Below, in pieces: positions 18,101 to 26,339 of a DNA stretch of 54,852 nucleotides. The notes beneath the pieces were generated by a model. The model saw only the letters and a list, made by a program, of their open reading frames with translations. It searched no databases and had not been told where the DNA came from. Within the stretch, counting starts at the first letter, position 1; every line of letters begins with the position of its first letter. Source of the stretch: Verrucomicrobiota bacterium (lineage in GTDB: Bacteria; Verrucomicrobiota; Verrucomicrobiia; Opitutales; Opitutaceae); NCBI GenBank assembly GCA_023430565.1, contig JAEZAD010000101.1:1-54852 (forward strand), written 5' to 3'. Position numbers and translations under genes: made by a program.

Positions 18101-18130
18101 TTGCCTTGGGTTATCCCCGATGAGTATTTC
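18101..18130 (+). promoter_or_regulatory. Candidate promoter of the FecR-domain gene
   Basis: TTGCCT (18101-18106) is followed after 18 bases by TATTTC (18125-18130), about 48 bases before the start codon. It would give the FecR-domain gene a promoter separate from the cyclase. The match is moderate. Confidence 0.35.
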
Positions 18131-18177
18131 AGGCGCATCATCTAGGGGGAATCTCCTAAACACCCTATCCAGCCACC

Positions 18178-19362
18178 ATGAATAAACTGATCCGGACTTT
18201 TTCGTTCACCTTGCTTGCACTTGTGCTTGGCCTTTGTGCCTCCGCGCAGGCGCAAGGGCAGGAGCAAACCACCGAGGCCACTGTCACGCGCTTGGAGGGC
18301 TCGGCGACTTTCAAAGTGGGCAACGGCGCGGCGCAGGCGATCTCCGTGGGGACCAAGATTCCGCAAGGCGCGGAAGTCTCCACCCAGGCAAATTCTCGGC
18401 TCACGATCCAGGCGCACGACGGTATTGTCGCTGTGGCGGGAGAAAAAACCACGGTGCAAGTGGAGAAGCTGAGCGTCAGCGCCGACGGCATGCGCAACGC
18501 GATCATCGATTTGAAGTCGGGTCAGCTCGCGTCGTCTCTCGATCCCGCCCGGAAGAATCAGAACAACTACAGCGTCCGCACGCCGAAGGGCGTCGCGGCG
18601 GCGCGCGGAACCACTTATTCGGTCGCCTACGACGGTGTGATCTATTCAGTCACGGTAGTCGCTGGCGTGGTGCAGTCCTTTTCGGCTAGCGGAATAGGCA
18701 CCGACGTTACGGTTGGACAGGTTGCCTCGGACTCCGGCAGCGGTGCGACGACGCAAACGCTCGCTGACGCGGTCGCCAACAATCCCAGTATGGCCGACGG
18801 TCTGGCTCTCCTCGCGGCTTCGGTCGCGTCGGTTTCGACAAGCGTCAACGATGTCGCGGCGGTCATCAACACGATCGCGAGTTCCGCCGGAACGGGCGAA
18901 GCGGCGACGAAGGCCGTCGCGAGCGCGACGGCTGCGGCGGCTGCGACCGCCGCCATCAATCCCAACATTTCCGGCAGCTCGGCCGGGGCGGCCGATGTTG
19001 CAAGCGCCATCGTGGGCGCGGCGGTGAGCGGCTCAGCGACGGCGGGTAACAGCGCGAGCGCGGGTTCGATTGTCGCGACCACGACGGTGGCGGTGGCGAG
19101 AACCACCGGCACGCCGGTGGCGACTTTGGCTGCAACTCTCACCCAGACGGCGAACAACACCGCCGGATTGAGTATCAACGCGACGTCGGTTGCGAATGCG
19201 GCCCAAGCCTCGATCGACGCCGGGAACGAAGCCGTCATGACAACAAGCATCATGGAAGTTGCGTCCCCCACCGGAGAGGCCAACATTGTGGAGACACCGA
19301 TCGTGACGCCGCCGATGACGGTCGACCTGCCGCCGGTAAGCCCGAGCGGCGCGGGGCTCTGA
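18178..19362 (+). CDS. Exported FecR-domain protein with Ala/Ser/Thr-rich C-terminus
   Basis: This 394-residue protein has a Sec signal peptide ending near ASAQAQG and a FecR domain over about residues 35-170 (ATVTRLEGSATFKVGNG, VSTQANSRLTIQAHDG, TPKGVAAARGTTYSVAYDG). It lacks the cytoplasmic sigma-binding part and membrane helix of true anti-sigma FecR proteins, so it should be entirely periplasmic or surface located. The C-terminal 200 residues are low-complexity Ala/Ser/Thr/Val sequence. FecR-domain proteins are often encoded beside CHASE2 cyclases, so this one may be the ligand partner of the sensor encoded just upstream. That pairing is an inference from context. A strong terminator follows. 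Confidence 0.85.
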   Translation: MNKLIRTFSFTLLALVLGLCASAQAQGQEQTTEATVTRLEGSATFKVGNGAAQAISVGTKIPQGAEVSTQANSRLTIQAHDGIVAVAGEKTTVQVEKLSVSADGMRNAIIDLKSGQLASSLDPARKNQNNYSVRTPKGVAAARGTTYSVAYDGVIYSVTVVAGVVQSFSASGIGTDVTVGQVASDSGSGATTQTLADAVANNPSMADGLALLAASVASVSTSVNDVAAVINTIASSAGTGEAATKAVASATAAAAATAAINPNISGSSAGAADVASAIVGAAVSGSATAGNSASAGSIVATTTVAVARTTGTPVATLAATLTQTANNTAGLSINATSVANAAQASIDAGNEAVMTTSIMEVASPTGEANIVETPIVTPPMTVDLPPVSPSGAGL

Positions 19363-19383
19363 GTCGAGCTAGCGAAACTTTCC

Positions 19384-19413
19384 AGGCGCCGCTTTCGAGC
19401 GGCGCCTTTTTTA
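19384..19413 (+). terminator. Rho-independent terminator after the FecR-domain gene
   Basis: A perfect 10-bp stem, AGGCGCCGCT/AGCGGCGCCT, with a TTCG tetraloop is followed by TTTTTTATT. Confidence 0.93.
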
Positions 19414-19443
19414 TTGGCAGCGAAACGTCGCCGCTGCGTCGGT

Positions 19444-20475
19444 TCAGCTTTCTTCCAGGAAGGATTGCTGTTTCGGGACGCGGACGGGGCGGCGGGCGGC
19501 GAGTTCTTCAGCGGTGGCGTTGAGGTGGCGCGGAGGTTTGGAAGCTTTGAGCGCCACGGCCGCTTCGCGATCGGCGACGATGCGATCGCAGATTTGGTGA
19601 ATATGCATCCGCAGCCATTGGGAGGTGCTGCTTTTCTCGGTGTAATCGGCGGGGCCGTAACCGTGAATGCGGCCGGACTGGAGCAGGCGGTCGTTCTGGG
19701 CGAACTCCTCGGACTTGTCGGGATTGTAGACGGCGTAGGCTTTGCCGCCGCCGGTTTTAACCACGGAAAAGCTGGGGACATCGCTCGGTCCGTCGGCGAT
19801 GTAGATCATATTCTGAAAAGGGATACGCCGGTCTTCCGCGGCCATCTTCGAGTTCACGTCGATCGCGGGGTTCTTGTTGGTGCCCTTGTTGATTTCGAAG
19901 ATCGCGCGGGTCTTGGTCGTGTTGTCGATCACCATGCCGATCTGGGCGATGGCGGCGGTCTCTTCGATGGAGAGCTCCTTCTGTTTCAGGAATCCGGGTT
20001 GCAGCGGATTTTCGATGAACTCGCAGGCCCAGACGCCGTCGACATGGGGGGCGATGGAGCTGCCGCGGATCATCGGCGCGATGCCGGTGCTGACAATGTA
20101 GTGCTCGAGCGCGATGTCGTGCTTTTCGTATTCGGGCTTTTCGCGCGCGAAGGCTTTCGCCCGACCGAAAAACTCCGGCAGCCCGGGATAGAACTGAATC
20201 TCTTTTCCGCACTCTCGCAGGAGCTTGTTGTTCAGGCCCGCCATCGGGCCGGCGAGCACGTAGGTGAGCAGATGATTGAGATAACTGATCTCGGGCGAGA
20301 GATGATAGCCGCGGCGGCGGTAATGCTCGGCGAGCTTGTTGGTTTCCTCCCAGAAGTTCGTCTCGTCGATTCCGTAACGACGAAAAAGCGGTGACTGCAT
20401 GTATTCGGGGATAAGAGTCTTGTCGAAGTCCCAAATGCAGGCGATGGTGTTCTGAGTGAAAAGCGTGGTGGCCAT
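19444..20475 (-). CDS. HAD-superfamily hydrolase
   Basis: This 343-residue soluble protein starts at an ATG at 20475. The first HAD motif, WDFDKTLIP, supplies the nucleophile Asp16 and the acid/base Asp18. A late motif, MIYIADGPSDVPSF, supplies the Mg-binding acidic residues. A large helical cap lies between them, as in phosphoserine-phosphatase-like members. It is probably a phosphatase acting on a small phosphorylated metabolite, but the substrate cannot be read from the sequence. It is divergent from prfA with a 110-base gap and faces the terminator of the FecR-domain gene. Confidence 0.85.
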   Translation of the reverse strand: MATTLFTQNTIACIWDFDKTLIPEYMQSPLFRRYGIDETNFWEETNKLAEHYRRRGYHLSPEISYLNHLLTYVLAGPMAGLNNKLLRECGKEIQFYPGLPEFFGRAKAFAREKPEYEKHDIALEHYIVSTGIAPMIRGSSIAPHVDGVWACEFIENPLQPGFLKQKELSIEETAAIAQIGMVIDNTTKTRAIFEINKGTNKNPAIDVNSKMAAEDRRIPFQNMIYIADGPSDVPSFSVVKTGGGKAYAVYNPDKSEEFAQNDRLLQSGRIHGYGPADYTEKSSTSQWLRMHIHQICDRIVADREAAVALKASKPPRHLNATAEELAARRPVRVPKQQSFLEES

Positions 20476-20585
20476 TGCTGATCGGCACCGCTAGGCGGAT
20501 ACGCCTGGCGCTCGATTGCCGTCAGCCAAGCTGCCTGCCGCAGCGCGCGCAATTCGCAAATGCCTCCCGCTGCTTCGCGGCTTTC

Positions 20586-21716
20586 ATGGACGAACTTCCC
20601 GACATTGCACCCTTTCAACGCCGCCTCGAGGAACTCGACGCGCAGATGGCGGAGCCTTCGTTTTATTCGAATCCCCGTCGGGCGGCGGAGGTGTCGCGCG
20701 AGCAGCAGCGGGTGCAACAGCTCGTCGAAAACCACCGGCAGCACGAGCGGCTCCGGCGGGAGGCGGACGAGGCGATGGCGCTGAGCCGCGATGCGTCCGC
20801 CGACGCAGATTTGCGCGAACTGGCGCAGGCGGAGCTGCCCGAGCTGCAGCAGAAACTCGCCGCGTGCCGTCAAGCGGTGCTGTTGGAAATGATCCCGCCG
20901 GATCCGACGGACTCGCGCAACACAGTGATGGAGATTCGCGCCGGCACGGGCGGGGACGAGGCAAGCTTGTTCGCGGCGGATCTGTTTCGCATGTATTCAC
21001 GCTATGCGGATGGGCGCGGCTGGAAGATCCAGCCGATGAGCAGCAGCACGTCCGATCGCGGCGGATACAAGGAGGTCATTTTCCTCATCACGGGGACGGA
21101 CGTTTACAAGCAGCTGAAATTCGAAAGCGGCGTGCATCGCGTGCAGCGGATTCCGGTGACGGAAGCGAATGGACGGATTCACACGTCGACGGTGACGGTG
21201 GCGGTGCTTCCGGAGGCGGAGGAGGTCGACGTGCAAATCGATCCGCAGGACCTTGAGATCACGGTGACGCGGGCCAGCGGGCCGGGCGGGCAGGGCGTGA
21301 ATACAACGGACTCAGCGGTGCAGATCGTGCACAAGCCGACGGGGCTGATCGTGACGTGCGCGGACGAGCGCTCGCAGATCAAGAACAAGGCGCGGGCCAT
21401 GACCGTGCTGCGCTCCCGGTTGCTCAAGCAGCGCGAAGACGAGGAGCGGGCGAAGTATGCGGCCACACGGCGCAGCCAGATTGGTTCGGGCGATCGCAGC
21501 GAACGGATCCGCACCTATAATTTCCCGCAAAACCGGGTGACGGATCATCGCATCGGGCTGACGCTTTATAATCTGCCGCAAGTGCTCGAGGGTGGCATCG
21601 AAGAAATCGTGGAGGCGCTGCAAAAGGCGGATTACGAAGAGAAGCTGGCCGCGCTGACGGGTCTCACGCTCCCTGGCGCCGTGGGGCGGGCGAGGCGCGA
21701 AGATGACGAAGACTGA
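20586..21716 (+). CDS. prfA: Peptide chain release factor 1
   Basis: RF1 ends translation at UAA and UAG codons. The 376-residue protein begins with the ATG at 20586 (MDELPDIAPFQRR); in-frame codons upstream to 20475 are not conserved-looking. The stop-codon recognition motif is PVT (in RIPVTEANGRIH), the P-x-T tripeptide of RF1 rather than the SPF of RF2. The peptidyl-tRNA hydrolysis motif is SGPGGQGVNTTDSAVQ, with the GGQ intact and Gly after it where many RF1 proteins have His or Ser. The gene overlaps prmC by 14 bases, and PrmC methylates this GGQ glutamine. Confidence 0.96.
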   Translation: MDELPDIAPFQRRLEELDAQMAEPSFYSNPRRAAEVSREQQRVQQLVENHRQHERLRREADEAMALSRDASADADLRELAQAELPELQQKLAACRQAVLLEMIPPDPTDSRNTVMEIRAGTGGDEASLFAADLFRMYSRYADGRGWKIQPMSSSTSDRGGYKEVIFLITGTDVYKQLKFESGVHRVQRIPVTEANGRIHTSTVTVAVLPEAEEVDVQIDPQDLEITVTRASGPGGQGVNTTDSAVQIVHKPTGLIVTCADERSQIKNKARAMTVLRSRLLKQREDEERAKYAATRRSQIGSGDRSERIRTYNFPQNRVTDHRIGLTLYNLPQVLEGGIEEIVEALQKADYEEKLAALTGLTLPGAVGRARREDDED

Positions 21717-22572
21717 CATGCTGACGGTGCTGGAGATCATCAAGCGCACGACGGAGTTCCTGGGTGGCAGAGGCGTCGAGAATCCGCGGCTCAATGCAGA
21801 GCTGTTGGTCGGCCACGGGCTCGGGTTGAGACGGATGCAGCTCTATTTGCAGTTCGAGCGGCCGCTGTCCGAGCCGGAATTGGAACGCATCCGGCCGCTG
21901 GTGCGGCGGCGCGGGCAACGCGAGCCGTTGCAATACATCGTCGGGGAAACGGATTTCTGCGGACTCACGCTCAAAGTCGACCGGCGCGCGCTGATCCCGC
22001 GCCCGGAAACGGAACTGCTGGTCGAACACGTCACGACCCGGGCGGTCGCGGCGCCGTCACGTATCCTTGATTTGGGGACGGGAACCGGAGCGCTGGCGCT
22101 CGCGCTGGCGAAGGCGTTTCCGGAATCGCGGGTGACGGCGGTCGACTCGAGTGCCGAGGCGCTGGCGCTCGCCCAGGACAACGCGCGCCGCAGCGGGCTG
22201 GAGGGGCGGGTGGAGTGGCTCGAATCGGACTGGTGGGCGAACGTTCCGCGGGGTTCGGCGTTCGAATTGATCGTGTCGAATCCGCCTTATCTGACGGCTG
22301 CGGAGACGGCGGAGGCTTTGCCGGAGGTGAAGGAGTTCGAGCCGATTGCGGCGCTCACAGGAAGCGGGCCGGAGGGAGCCGGGGACCTTTTGAAAATCAT
22401 CGAAGCGGCTCCGGCGTATCTGGTTCCCGGAGGAATGCTGGCGTTGGAAACGGGAATCGCGCAGCACGCGATTCTGGTGGAGGCGTGCCGACGTGCGGGT
22501 TTTCAAAACTCCGAGTCGCTGCAGGATCTTTCGAAGCGCGATCGGTATGTGATCGCGCGGAAAGAAGGTTGA
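21703..22572 (+). CDS. prmC: Release factor glutamine N5-methyltransferase
   Basis: PrmC transfers a methyl group from S-adenosylmethionine to the GGQ glutamine of release factors. The 289-residue protein has an N-terminal helical RF-binding domain, the SAM loop ILDLGTGTGALALALA and the catalytic NPPY motif (IVSNPPYLTA). The ATG at 21703 overlaps the prfA end by 14 bases; a second ATG at 21718, just after the prfA stop, is an alternative. The prfA-prmC pairing is common and supports the function. Confidence 0.95.
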   Translation: MTKTDMLTVLEIIKRTTEFLGGRGVENPRLNAELLVGHGLGLRRMQLYLQFERPLSEPELERIRPLVRRRGQREPLQYIVGETDFCGLTLKVDRRALIPRPETELLVEHVTTRAVAAPSRILDLGTGTGALALALAKAFPESRVTAVDSSAEALALAQDNARRSGLEGRVEWLESDWWANVPRGSAFELIVSNPPYLTAAETAEALPEVKEFEPIAALTGSGPEGAGDLLKIIEAAPAYLVPGGMLALETGIAQHAILVEACRRAGFQNSESLQDLSKRDRYVIARKEG

Positions 22573-22600
22573 GCCGTCGCGGGCGGAGAGTTCGCCGCAA

Positions 22601-24835
22601 TCAGCCCTTTGGCTGAGTCGAGGCGACAGTCAAAGGCGGCTGGTTGCTGGCCCAATACTGTTGATCCTGGGCCAGCGTGATGGCGTCGCCGAGGACGCGC
22701 AGCGTTTCCCGGAGATGCACGTCGACTTTGCCGTAGGTGTCGTCGTCGGTGCTGAGCTCGGTTTCCAAGTCAGCGGCGAGATCTTCCGAGTCTTCCTCTT
22801 TTTCCTTTTCGGGAGGAGGAGTCTTGGGGGGCGGGGGCGGGCCGAGGCGAAATTCGCGGAAGGGGAAATCCGCTTGGGCGAGGCGTTCTTTTTCTTCGTT
22901 CATCTGCTTGCGGAAGGCTTCGTCGGCTTCCTTCTGCTGGCGGCGAACGTCGAGGTTGAGCGAAATCAGTTTCTGTTCCTGGCGGGTTTTGAACCACTCG
23001 ACGTTGCGTTTGAGGTAGAGGAATTCGTCGAGTTTCTCCTGGCGGGTGAGGCTCGCCTCGCGGAGGGACGTGACGACCTTGGAATCGAGCGGCTCGCCGT
23101 CGAAGAAGCTGGTCGGGATCTCGTCCCAGACCAAGGCGTGCGGGAGGCTGCTTTCGCCGATGGGGAGGAATTCGTCGATCGAGGGGAGGACGATGTCGGG
23201 CGTGATGCCCTTGAGCTGGGTCGAGGCGCCGTTGGGGAGGTAGTATTTCTGGACCGTGAATTTCGCGGCGCCGCTTTTGTCGGGGGCGCGGGCGAGTTGC
23301 GGGACGAGATTTTTCATCTCGAGGACGGTCTGCACGCTGCCCTTGCCGTGCGTGGAGGTGTCGCCGATCACGATGGCGCGGCCGTAATTTTGGAGGGCGC
23401 CGGTGACGATTTCGGAGGCGGAGGCGCTGAAGCGGTCGACGAGCACGGCGAGCGGGCCGGTGTAGGCGACGGTGGAGTCGTTGTCGTTGTCGATCTGGAT
23501 TTCGCCGGCGTAGTTTTTCACCTGCACGACGGGGCCCTGGGGGATGAAAAGGCCGGTGAGCTCGACGGCTTCGGAGAGATAGCCACCGCCGTTGCGACGG
23601 AGGTCGAGGACGAGGCCCTTGATGCCGGCGGTCTTGAGTTGATCGATCAGGCGGGCGACGTCTTTGGTGGCGGTCGTTTTCTCGGCTTCGGGATCGTCGC
23701 CGTCGGCCGGACCATAGAACGCCGGGAGGGTGATCACGCCGAGAGGAACCGTGCCGGTGCCTTCGGGGTTCGGGACGTCGAAGATGGCGGCGTGGGCGCG
23801 TTTGTCGCTGAGTTTCACGACATCGCGCGTGATGAGGATTTCCTTGCGGGCGGATTCATCGGGGGCTTCGGCGGGTTTGACGATGAGCTTCACTTGGGAG
23901 CCTTTTTCGCCGCGGATCAATTCCACGACTTTGCGCAGCTTCATGCCGATGACCTCGACGGGCTCACCGTTGCCCTGAGCGACGGCGATGATCTTGTCGT
24001 TGGGTTTGAGCTGGTCGCCCTTGTCGGCCGGGCCGCCGGGGACGATTTCCTTGACCAGGCAATAGTCCTCTTCGATGCCGAGGAGCGCGCCGATGCCGAC
24101 GAGCTGGAGCTTCATCTGGATGCCGAAATCCTCGAATGTGTCGGCGGAGAAATAGGTGGAGTGCGGATCGTAGATGCGCGCGACGTTGGACAAGAAGAGC
24201 TCGGCGAGGTCGGGCGTTTCGAGGTCGGCGACGTTTTTGAGCATCCGCTCGTAACGTTTGCGGATGACCTCCTTGGCTTCGGCGTCGTCCTTCTTGTTCA
24301 TCATTTCGGTGATGAGCTCGAACTTGAGGCGTTGACGCCAGAGGGTGTCGGCGGCGGCGATGGAGGCCGGCCATTCGGACTTGGTGCGATCGACGCGGTA
24401 GGTCTCGTCGATGCTGAAATCGAACTCCTTGTTCAGTTCGTCGAAGATCCAGTTGATGCGGTCGCGGGTGCGCGCTTCGTAGACTTTGAAGATCTCGTAG
24501 GCGGCGTCGATGTTGCCGAGGGCGCTGAGATTCCAGTAGATGTTTTTCGCGTAGAGGTCGTTGAAGGATTTTTTGTCGGTCTCGAGGAAGAACAGCTTTT
24601 GGCCGTCGAGGTCGCTCATGTAGCCGGGAATGACTTCGGCGTAGTCCGCGCTGCGCACGGCGTCGCGGTTGTAATGCGCCTGCTCGAGGAGGTTCACCAG
24701 TGTCCTTGCCTCGGTGGAGAGAGTGGGGGAGGTGGTGAACTTGCGGTCCGTGGGGGCGCCGACCGCGACGACCACGGAAGCCGTGAGCAGAGTGGTGGCG
24801 AGCAGGCGTCGGAAAAGGGGGGGACGTGTGGTCAT
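22601..24835 (-). CDS. Tail-specific (C-terminal processing) protease, S41 family
   Basis: This 744-residue periplasmic protease of the Prc/Tsp type has a signal peptide ending at VVAVGAP. An N-terminal helical domain (about 35-225) comes first, then a PDZ domain (about 240-330, LLGIEEDYCLVKEIVPGGPA) and the S41 catalytic domain. The nucleophile is Ser472 in RFSASASEIVTGALQNYG, and the general base is Lys498 in STHGKGSVQ, at the spacing seen in E. coli Prc (26 against 25). The C-terminal part contains a charged coiled-coil and a Pro-rich segment (GPPPPPKTPPP). It degrades or trims envelope proteins from their C-termini. The rhomboid-like gene is 96 bases upstream on the same strand. Confidence 0.93.
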   Translation of the reverse strand: MTTRPPLFRRLLATTLLTASVVVAVGAPTDRKFTTSPTLSTEARTLVNLLEQAHYNRDAVRSADYAEVIPGYMSDLDGQKLFFLETDKKSFNDLYAKNIYWNLSALGNIDAAYEIFKVYEARTRDRINWIFDELNKEFDFSIDETYRVDRTKSEWPASIAAADTLWRQRLKFELITEMMNKKDDAEAKEVIRKRYERMLKNVADLETPDLAELFLSNVARIYDPHSTYFSADTFEDFGIQMKLQLVGIGALLGIEEDYCLVKEIVPGGPADKGDQLKPNDKIIAVAQGNGEPVEVIGMKLRKVVELIRGEKGSQVKLIVKPAEAPDESARKEILITRDVVKLSDKRAHAAIFDVPNPEGTGTVPLGVITLPAFYGPADGDDPEAEKTTATKDVARLIDQLKTAGIKGLVLDLRRNGGGYLSEAVELTGLFIPQGPVVQVKNYAGEIQIDNDNDSTVAYTGPLAVLVDRFSASASEIVTGALQNYGRAIVIGDTSTHGKGSVQTVLEMKNLVPQLARAPDKSGAAKFTVQKYYLPNGASTQLKGITPDIVLPSIDEFLPIGESSLPHALVWDEIPTSFFDGEPLDSKVVTSLREASLTRQEKLDEFLYLKRNVEWFKTRQEQKLISLNLDVRRQQKEADEAFRKQMNEEKERLAQADFPFREFRLGPPPPPKTPPPEKEKEEDSEDLAADLETELSTDDDTYGKVDVHLRETLRVLGDAITLAQDQQYWASNQPPLTVASTQPKG

Positions 24836-24931
24836 CTCGGAAAAGTTAGATCGGAGAAAACGGGGGAAGTTTCAGCGCGGAAACGGCCGGGCTAATGCCG
24901 TCGGCCATGCGGCGGCTGTGGGAGAGGTGAA

Positions 24932-25822
24932 TCAACGACGGCTGAGCAACTCGCGCGCTTCATCCAACAACCGCTTTTCGTCCGCGGTGAGCGCGCCGAA
25001 ACCGTCGCTATTGATCTTGTCCAGAATGCGGTCGACCTCGGCGCGGAGATCTTCGCGCCGCGTGAGATCGACCTGAAATGCGGGGGGCGGAGTGGGTTTG
25101 GCCGCTTTCCGAAACCAGCGCGGCGGCTCGATGTCGTCCGGCGCCGAAGCGAGGCTCCAGCTGCCCTGGTGCACGTAGCGGAAAAAGACCCAGCCGGCGA
25201 GCATGCCGCCGAGATGCGCCGAGTAAGCGACGGAGGAGCCGAACGGGGAGACGGCACCCATGATTTCGTAGAAGAGGAAACCGAAGACCTCGAAAACCAG
25301 CAGACCAATGGCGACGTGTTTCGGCTTCAGCGTGACCGGGAGAACGAAAAACAGCAGAAACGTCATCGGCCGATTGGGATACAGGCAGGCGAAGACGACC
25401 AAGAGGCCGAGCACGCCGGCGGTAGCGCCGATTGCAACTCCCGCGCCATCCCAGTGCGTGGCGACCCAGAGCAGTCCGCCGGTGATCACCGCGCCCGCAT
25501 AGAGCCACATCAGGCGTTTGGAGCCCAAAACGGGCTGCAGGGCGCGGCCGAGAAAGTAGAGACCGAGCAGGTTGGCGACGACGTGGAGCAGGTTGCTTGT
25601 CGAATGGAGAAAGCTGTAGGTGAACAGCGTCCAAATCTTGCCCGAGCGGATGCTCTCGGTCGTGAGCATCAACAAGCGCTCCAGGAGCGGATTGCCGTTG
25701 AAGACCCGGAGAAAAACATACTGCAGCACGACCACCGCCACCACGGCCGAAATCAGCCAAGTAACGGTGCTGGTCTCGTTCCGAGGGTAATCGTCCCGCA
25801 TGTAGGGCCGGTCTGACAGCAT
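24932..25822 (-). CDS. Rhomboid-family membrane protein, probably proteolytically inactive
   Basis: This 296-residue protein has about six membrane helices. Rhomboid landmarks are the HVVAN motif (His80, Asn84), the GxSG-like loop and the late SAHLGG with His203. In the loop the sequence reads IGATAGVLGLL, so the usual nucleophile Ser is Thr134. This suggests a pseudoprotease that binds membrane proteins, or a Thr-based variant. A soluble C-terminal tail (about 220-296) ends in a charged helical hairpin (LRAEVDRILDKINSDG). The start is the ATG at 25822; another is at 25801. It shares an upstream region with the divergent ferredoxin gene. Confidence 0.88.
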   Translation of the reverse strand: MLSDRPYMRDDYPRNETSTVTWLISAVVAVVVLQYVFLRVFNGNPLLERLLMLTTESIRSGKIWTLFTYSFLHSTSNLLHVVANLLGLYFLGRALQPVLGSKRLMWLYAGAVITGGLLWVATHWDGAGVAIGATAGVLGLLVVFACLYPNRPMTFLLFFVLPVTLKPKHVAIGLLVFEVFGFLFYEIMGAVSPFGSSVAYSAHLGGMLAGWVFFRYVHQGSWSLASAPDDIEPPRWFRKAAKPTPPPAFQVDLTRREDLRAEVDRILDKINSDGFGALTADEKRLLDEARELLSRR

Positions 25823-25905
25823 CGGCGGAAGACTAGGAATACGCCTCCGCAAACACAAGCCGGCACCCGTGTTTTCACTGGTTTTTCCGAGGGCGGGCAG
25901 CTCGC

Positions 25906-25934
25906 TTGACACCCCTATCAATTACTCTTTGTTC
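25906..25934 (+). promoter_or_regulatory. Candidate sigma-70 promoter of the ferredoxin gene
   Basis: A perfect TTGACA (25906-25911) is followed after 17 bases by a weak -10, TTGTTC (25929-25934), ten bases before the ATG. The sequence after the -35 (CCCCTAT) is similar to that at the tRNA-Val promoter. Confidence 0.45.
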
Positions 25935-25943
25935 GCCCAAATC

Positions 25944-26180
25944 ATGGCCAACAAAGCGGACAAGTGGGCGAATAACGCACCGGGTAAATTCTACGTCGAT
26001 CAGCAATGCATCGACTGCGATCTTTGCCGCGAGACGGCGCCCGGCTTTTTCACCCGCCATGACGAAGGAGGCTATTCCTACGTGCACAAGCAACCGACGA
26101 CGGAAGAAGAAGCTGCGTTGTGCATGGAAGCTTTGGAAGGCTGCCCGGTGGAAGCGATCGGACAGGACGGAGACGAATAA
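25944..26180 (+). CDS. Single-cluster [4Fe-4S] ferredoxin
   Basis: This 78-residue electron carrier starts from the ATG at 25944 (MANKADKWANNAPGKF). Cluster ligands are Cys22, Cys25 and Cys28 (CIDCDLC) and the distant Cys67 (GCPVEAI); Cys60 is an extra Cys. The pattern is that of short ferredoxins holding one cubane cluster, like those of Thermotoga or Bacillus. There is no Shine-Dalgarno sequence. The gene stands alone with its own candidate promoter and terminator, so no redox partner is indicated by context. Confidence 0.93.
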   Translation: MANKADKWANNAPGKFYVDQQCIDCDLCRETAPGFFTRHDEGGYSYVHKQPTTEEEAALCMEALEGCPVEAIGQDGDE

Positions 26181-26225
26181 GGATTCGCCTCAGTGGGCGG
26201 CGAAGGTCGCGGCCCCGATTCATTT

Positions 26226-26253
26226 TCCCGGCTCGAAAGGCCGGGATTTTTTT
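26226..26253 (+). terminator. Rho-independent terminator after ferredoxin
   Basis: The stem TCCCGGC/GCCGGGA has a 7-base loop (TCGAAAG) and is followed directly by TTTTTTT. It ends the ferredoxin transcript before the receptor gene. Confidence 0.9.
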
Positions 26254-26339
26254 CGTCAGAACGACCTGGTTAAGGCTGTCTGTGATTTTGGCTTAACTGC
26301 GGCTTGTTTTTCGAGACGGCGCTGTTAGGCGTGGCGGGA

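Noticed and set aside
18142..18157. Short hairpin TAGGGGGAATCTCCTA before the FecR-domain gene
   Set aside because: The stem is only about four clean pairs with no T-tract, too weak to call as a terminator or operator.
26254..26339. Possible cobalamin riboswitch upstream of the short TonB receptor
   Set aside because: No B12-box-like sequence is present and only 86 bases separate the terminator from the start.
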